Shown: positions 18,385 to 22,796 of the stretch, one piece after another | Layout of the letters: each line of letters starts with the position of its first letter | Position numbering within the stretch: position 1 is the first letter of the stretch | Assembly (NCBI GenBank): GCA_902984215.1 | Contig: CADWAF010001247.1 | Coordinates: forward strand, 1 to 22,796 | DNA: 22,796 nucleotides | Source: Willaertia magna | Lineage: Eukaryota; Heterolobosea; Eutetramitea; Acrasida; Naegleriidae | Direction of reading: 5' to 3' | Made by a program: the position numbers and the translations under genes | Notes under the pieces: model-generated | Database searches by the model: none | What the model was told of the DNA's origin: nothing | What the model saw: the letters and a program-made list of their open reading frames with translations, nothing else

Positions 18385-19725
18385 TTAAACTAAAAAAATT
18401 AAAGATGCAACAAGAAATTGAATTACACCAATGTTTTTTTTATTGGAGTGAAAATTGGAGTGAAAATTAAGGGTTTTTGTTGAATTGTGAAGGTGGGAAT
18501 CATACTTCCCAGGATCGCCGCTTGTTTTATTAGTATCTATCCAGTTGTCTCTTGTAGTATTTGATATGAAAAAACTTGAAGAAATGTGTCGTTTTTTGTT
18601 CTTTTCCACAAAACTCACACCAAACCGGTCAACCTGTTACAAAAATTTAACATTTTACAAAATTTAAAAGATAATGTTAGTAAAATATTAAAAATGTTAC
18701 AAACCTTTGGTAAATAGTTAGGACCTGGTGTTCCTTTGGGGTTTAAACCTTTAGTGTTTCCCTTAAACGTTCCAAATCTATCTAAAGTGTCACCGTTTTT
18801 AAAAAAGTGCGAAATGTTCTTAGTATGCTTTTCGTCTTGGGTTATATGATACGGATTGTACGCTCCAGGTCCTGGAATGTCCTTATTTACAGTAGGTTTT
18901 ATTTCTATTGGTTTAGCAAATTTGCTTTCTTTAACGGCTGGCCTTGTTTCCCTAAACGTTTTAGATCGAAATATTGCACTTGGCAACTCTTTTGGCTTGT
19001 TGCTGATATTTTCATTGCTAGAAAACTCGCTTGCAATTACAGGCCTAGGTGGAGGTGGGGGAGGTTCTTCTTTCAATTCAGTAAATCGTTTAGAGGCAGA
19101 TTTAAATGTAAACGATCCTACACTCAGTTTTTGTTGAGCTTTTTCAAATGTTGACAGGAATGACTTTAAAGGTAAATGTTAATTCTAAAAACTATACAAA
19201 CCGTATCATAAGTTCCTGGTCCAATTTTTTTATGAGGATTTTCTGTTTTCTTAATTGAATGATTTTCTTTGGTAATAAATTGGGGTGTGCCTTTTGCTCT
19301 ATTATCTTTAAAAATTTCGTCAACAAAGCTTTGTTCTTTATATTGTCCTGGACCAGGAGGATTAAATGTTGATCTAGGTTCTTCATACCATCTTTTAGAA
19401 TTAGACACTGTTGGACCGTATCCCTTAGACGAATATGAGGTTCTGTTTGCCATTATTTCTCGATTAATTTCATAAGTAGAGGCAGTAGGTCCGATAAGAT
19501 CACTCTTTAATTCCCTTAGTCAGATTTTTAGGCAATTCGGATACTTACCACATACACAGGAAATCTTCTACTACTCGTTCCGAAACCTTTCTTCTCTAAT
19601 TCTTCAAAATTAAGTTTAGTTTCGAACCTAGTGGGTATAGAGTGAGATGTATTATAATTATTTCCTTGATTAAGTCTTCTTCCCTGAGCAGAAACGCTTC
19701 TCCTATTAGTACTCTTGCTGCTCAT
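18385..19725 (-). CDS. Sperm-tail PG-rich repeat (STPG/SHIPPO-type) protein, four exons
   Basis: Exons on the minus strand are 19725-19549, 19504-19202, 19163-18705 and 18633-18385, giving 395 residues. The introns are 44, 38 and 71 bases, with donors GTAAGT, GTTTGT and GTTTGT and acceptors AAAG, AAAG and ACAG; all junctions are phase 0. The protein carries scattered PG-rich motifs: PPGPGQY (108-114), GPGTY (about 153-158), PGPGAY (257-262), PGPNY (about 306-310) and GDPGKY (about 352-357). They are interspersed with SFTFKSASKRF-like segments and a proline run near residue 195, typical of the STPG/SHIPPO family. Known members bind or line axonemal microtubules, so a role in the flagellum or cytoskeleton is likely but inferred. 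The start is the ATG at 19725; the frame stays open upstream but has no other ATG. The C terminus (IGVIQFLVASLIFLV) is oddly hydrophobic and may instead be a 39-base intron (18428-18390). Confidence 0.8.
18442..18468. repeat. 12-bp tandem duplication in the last STPG exon
   Basis: The unit ATTGGAGTGAAA occurs twice in direct tandem (18442-18453 and 18454-18465), followed by the first three bases of a third copy. On the minus strand it encodes an in-frame doubling (NFHSNFHSN). It lies about 105 bp upstream of the MDN1 start codon. Confidence 0.9.
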
Positions 19726-19899
19726 TATTTTTTTGAACTTGAATTCTGTAGTTTTCTTTACAAAATGTGCATTCAAACCAACTTCACACCTTTTATTGCC
19801 ATTATTATATTGATCAACTAAAAGATATCAGTAAAAACTAAGTGAAACAAGTAATTAAAATTAGTTGAAGATTTTACTAACTTGTCTACTTAAAAAAAA
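19726..19899. promoter_or_regulatory. Divergent intergenic promoter region, STPG gene and VAC14
   Basis: The 174 bases between the two divergent ATG codons must contain the leaders and core promoters of both genes. The region is A+T-rich with no clear TATA box. A run of nine A residues directly precedes the VAC14 ATG. ACTAA-like words recur (for example ACTAA at 19828-19841 and TTACTAAC at 19873-19880), but I cannot assign them a factor. No other gene is visible here. Confidence 0.5.
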
Positions 19900-22195
19900 A
19901 TGCTTTCCTCCAGAGAGGACGAATTTGCCGAAATTCAAGGATTAATTTCTCAATCATTGATCAGAAATTTAAGTGACAAACTAAAAGATAAACGTAAATT
20001 AGGTGGAGAAGAAATTGAACAATTAATTCATAAATTTTTACACTCTTCCGATGGAATTTCACAAGTATCAACAACTGATAACACAAGTACCTCTTCTAAC
20101 GGGTCTGGATCGAACGGTAATAATAGCGCGAATAAGAATGATAAAGAAACTATTGAACAATATACAACTAATTCATCCACTACAACCGGACCGTTAGAAT
20201 CATTAAATACCAATGAAAAACAAGATAGTGAAAGAACTAAAAGAGGAGAAGTTTTAGTTAAAAAATTACTTAAATATTTAATTATACAATTAATAGATTC
20301 AGTTCAACCAAACATGAGAAAAGGAGGATTGTGGGCAATTAGTTCAGTTTCTATTGCAACTTTTGATGAAATTGGAAAATATTTAGATTTTATGATTCCA
20401 CCAGTTTTGAAATGTTTTAATGATCAAGATTCTAAAGTAAGATTTCACGCTTGTGAAGCTATGTATAATATAGCGAAAGTAGCGAGAGGAAAGATTATTC
20501 CTTATTTAAGTAGAGTTTTTGATGGATTATGTAAATTGTCTGCAGATCCTGATGTCACAGTACAAAATGCAAATGTTGTATTAGATAGATTATTAAAAGA
20601 TATTATTACTGAAGATGATAGTTTTAATGTTGATTTATTAATTCCAGAAATTGGTAAAAGAGTTACAGCTAACGATCCTTTTACAAGACAATTTATTTTA
20701 AGTTGGATTATAATATTAGATTCTGTTCCAGATATAGATATGATTGAATACCTTCCACATTTCCTATCTGGAATATTTTCAATGTTATCCGATCAAAATA
20801 GAGAGATAGTTCACCAAGCAAAGATAACGTTAGATGAATTTTTAGCTGAAATTGAGTCGAATGTAGATTCTGTAGATTTTGGTCCGCTCATAAAGATTTT
20901 AATATTTCACTGTGAAAATCAGATTGGCAGTAATTTATCCAAACAGATAGCTATTACGTGGATTTATAAGTTTTTACAGTTTGACAAGAAGAAAGTGTTA
21001 CCTTATCATGCACAAGTGATTGGAGCAATAGTACCACATATAGCGCATGTAGATGTTGATTTGAGGAATATTTGTACACAAGCAAATAATGAGTTAATGA
21101 AAATTATTGAAGATAAATTGACAACTGATCAAATACTTTCTTTTAGTGATTTATTAAGGGTAATTAAACATGAATTGCAAAAATTAACATTGCCAAATAG
21201 GATATGTGCCTTAAAGTGGTTACATATTTTATTAAATAAGAATATAGATAGAGTTATGAAACATATAGATATAATATTTGCACTTTTACTTTCTGCTTTA
21301 TCAGATCCTAATGAAGAAGTTGTTTCATTAGATTTACAAGTTCTTTCTATTATTTCAACAACAGAAGAGAATTTTCAAAAGTTTTTAAGGAATTTAGTTT
21401 TAATGTTTCAGAATGATACCCATCTATTGAACAAGGCAGGATTTATGTTTAGAAAGTTAAGTGTAATGTTAAAGTAAGTTTTCGCAAATTATTTTGATTT
21501 TGCTAAAGTAATAATTTAGTCCAGAAAAGATATTTAAAGAACTGTCAAATATCATTTTAGAATTAAAAACGAATAATTTTGAATTTGCTAGTACTTTAGT
21601 ACAAACTTTAAATATGATTTTATTAACAAGTAAAGAATTAATGGAATTGAGGAATTCTATAAAGAAATGTTCTACGTCTCTTGAATCTCAACAATTATTT
21701 TATGATTTATTTAAAAGTTGGTGTCACAATCCAGTATCCACTCTTACTTTATGTTTACTTTCAAATCAATATAAATTAGCTAGCGCTTTAGTCTCAAGTT
21801 TGTAAGTTTTAATAATTTATATTAAATTTTTAATTAACACCATATTTAGTAGCGAGGCTGAGGTAACTGTAGATTTTTTAACACAAATTGATAATCTTAT
21901 TCAATTAATAGAATCACCAATTTTTGTAGATTTACGATTACAACTATTAGAACCTCACAAACATCCTTATTTATTAAAAACACTTTATGGAATTTTAATG
22001 TTACTACCACAAAGTTCTGCTTTCACAAAACTATCCAAAAGGTTGGAATGTGTTGGTACTTTATCACTATTAGAATTTACAAAAAAACAAAAAGATGAAA
22101 ATTCAGATAGCGATGGATATAAATCTGAAGAACTTTTAGAGCATTTTAAAAATATTCAATCTAAACTGAGAAGAATGAATGAAGCTACAGAGTAA
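19900..22195 (+). CDS. VAC14: VAC14 homologue, scaffold of the PI(3,5)P2 kinase/phosphatase complex
   Basis: Exons are 19900-21473, 21520-21801 and 21850-22195, with 46- and 48-base introns (both GTAAGT...TTTAG), encoding 733 residues; the human protein has 782. In the known family, VAC14 is a HEAT-repeat scaffold holding the PI3P 5-kinase Fab1/PIKfyve and the phosphatase Fig4 on endosomal and vacuolar membranes. Conserved blocks are KLKDKRKLGGEEIE near the N terminus, RKGGLWAISSVSIA (about 140), CFNDQDSKVRFHACEAMYNI (about 171-190), SWIIILDSVPDIDMIEYLP, FASTLVQTLNMILLTS, SWCHNPVSTLTLCLLSNQY (about 591-610), VTVDFLTQIDNLIQLIESP and LYGILMLLPQSSAF (about 665-678). A Ser/Thr/Asn-rich insert (about residues 52-118) interrupts the first repeats and is absent from the human protein. 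Both introns are supported because splicing restores conserved sequence across each junction. The second acceptor is a tandem TAGTAG. The ATG at 19900 follows nine A residues. Confidence 0.95.
21847..21852 (+). other. Tandem NAGNAG (TAGTAG) splice acceptor of VAC14 intron 2
   Basis: The intron beginning with GTAAGT at 21802 can end at 21849 or 21852. The two choices read Phe-Ser-Glu or Phe-Glu at the junction and both stay in frame, so two isoforms differing by one serine are possible. The first AG was used for the annotated protein because proximal acceptors usually predominate. Confidence 0.6.
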
Positions 22196-22227
22196 TAAGT
22201 TTTGTTAGTTATAGACATAAATTTTAT

Positions 22228-22767
22228 TTATAAGAAAACTTTAAGTTTTTGCTCAATGTTCTTTCTACAAATTGGGCATTCAGTAAGTTTTTCACTACAA
22301 TCTTTACAACATGATAAATGTTGACAAGGTAAAAACAGAACTGTTTTCTTCTTATCTAAACAAACTATACAACTCATTTCATTTTGATTTCTTTCGTGTA
22401 GTTCTTTATCAATTAGTTCAATATTTGAAGTATATATTTTCTTTAGCTTAATTAACTCTTCTGTACTTTGCTTCATTGGCACGTCTGTTAGAAGATACCT
22501 TAATTCATTGTTTGCAAAAGAAATTTTGATGTCCCGTATTTCTTGTTGAAGGGCGTTGATTTGAGATTTTTGTTGTGAAATGGTTTGAGTTTGTTCCAAA
22601 TGTTTCTTTTCATACACTGATATTAATCCAGAAAAGTTTTGTTGTAATCTACTGAAATGACCTTTTATTCTAGACATTTCTGGCGATAGGAATTCTTCTT
22701 TTTCAGGTGTAGTTGTAATGTTGAAGATCTTTACTTCTTCGACTGCAGTTGAGTTGATTTTATTCAT
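22228..22767 (-). CDS. Coiled-coil protein with C-terminal IAP-type RING finger, probable E3 ubiquitin ligase
   Basis: A single exon encodes 179 residues. Residues about 30-128 are helical and rich in Gln, Glu and Lys and probably form coiled coils. A C3HC4 RING follows: C133, C136, C148, H150, C154, C157, C164 and C167 fit C-x2-C-x11-C-x-H-x3-C-x2-C-x6-C-x2-C. The segment LPCQHLSCCKDCSEKL...CPICR and the short tail ending KLKVFL resemble RINGs of the IAP class, where the C-terminal tail supports dimerisation and E2-ubiquitin activation. A ubiquitin ligase role follows from the family; the substrate is unknown. No BIR domain or membrane segment is present, so this is not an IAP proper. The ATG at 22767 is the first in the frame. 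The stop codon lies 32 bases from that of convergent VAC14, so their 3' UTRs very probably overlap. Confidence 0.9.
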   Translation of the reverse strand: MNKINSTAVEEVKIFNITTTPEKEEFLSPEMSRIKGHFSRLQQNFSGLISVYEKKHLEQTQTISQQKSQINALQQEIRDIKISFANNELRYLLTDVPMKQSTEELIKLKKIYTSNIELIDKELHERNQNEMSCIVCLDKKKTVLFLPCQHLSCCKDCSEKLTECPICRKNIEQKLKVFL

Positions 22768-22796
22768 TATAGTTGTTGGTTAATTAGTTAATTAAT

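Noticed and set aside
18807..19475. Plus-strand frames of 68 to 115 codons opposite the STPG gene
   Set aside because: They are antisense shadows; the minus strand gives in-frame splicing and PG-rich repeat motifs.
20028..20213. Minus-strand 61-codon frame inside VAC14
   Set aside because: It is antisense to the low-complexity insert of VAC14; nothing recognisable.
1..22796. Mobile elements, CRISPR arrays, bacterial operons or a defence-like system
   Set aside because: I saw no transposase, reverse transcriptase, long terminal or inverted repeats, spaced repeats or bacterial-style signals. The content is compact eukaryotic housekeeping and cytoskeletal genes.

Overview
This is nuclear DNA of a protist, A+T-rich (about two thirds A+T by eye). 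The signs are spliceosomal introns of 38 to 71 bases, an intron-containing tRNA gene, ATG codons preceded by runs of A, and standard stop codons (TAA ends every gene, CAA encodes Gln). The gene set includes midasin, VAC14 and a flagellar PG-rich repeat protein. This best fits a heterolobosean amoeboflagellate such as Naegleria. That is inference from composition, gene structure and content; nothing in the window names the species.

Layout. Bases 1-68 hold the 5' part of a tRNA-Glu(UUC) gene on the minus strand, with a 12-base intron, cut by the window edge. Bases 69-620 hold no confident gene, but contain two short coding-like fragments. A PPC-domain (DUF296) gene follows on the plus strand (621-1151). 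Then come three minus-strand genes packed head to tail. In transcription order they are a four-exon sperm-tail PG-rich repeat (STPG/SHIPPO) gene (19725-18385), the 16.6-kb single-exon midasin gene MDN1/REA1 (18338-1719), and a small unrecognised two-exon gene (1664-1311). Only 46 and 54 bases separate their coding regions. On the other side of a 174-bp divergent promoter region is VAC14 (19900-22195, plus strand, three exons). It converges, with 32 bases between stop codons, on a coiled-coil RING-finger gene with an IAP-like RING (22767-22228, minus strand).

The genes do not form one pathway. Midasin acts in 60S ribosome assembly, VAC14 in PI(3,5)P2 synthesis on endosomes and vacuoles, the STPG protein probably in axonemal or cytoskeletal microtubules, and the RING protein probably in ubiquitin ligation. 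The arrangement reflects a compact genome.

I found no mobile element, CRISPR array or defence-like system. The observations most worth a second look are the unrecognised small gene downstream of MDN1, the possible signal peptide (or missed intron) on the PPC protein, the broken coding-like fragment at 309-446, a possible 39-base in-frame intron at the end of the STPG gene, a tandem TAGTAG splice acceptor in VAC14, and the palindromic tRNA intron.
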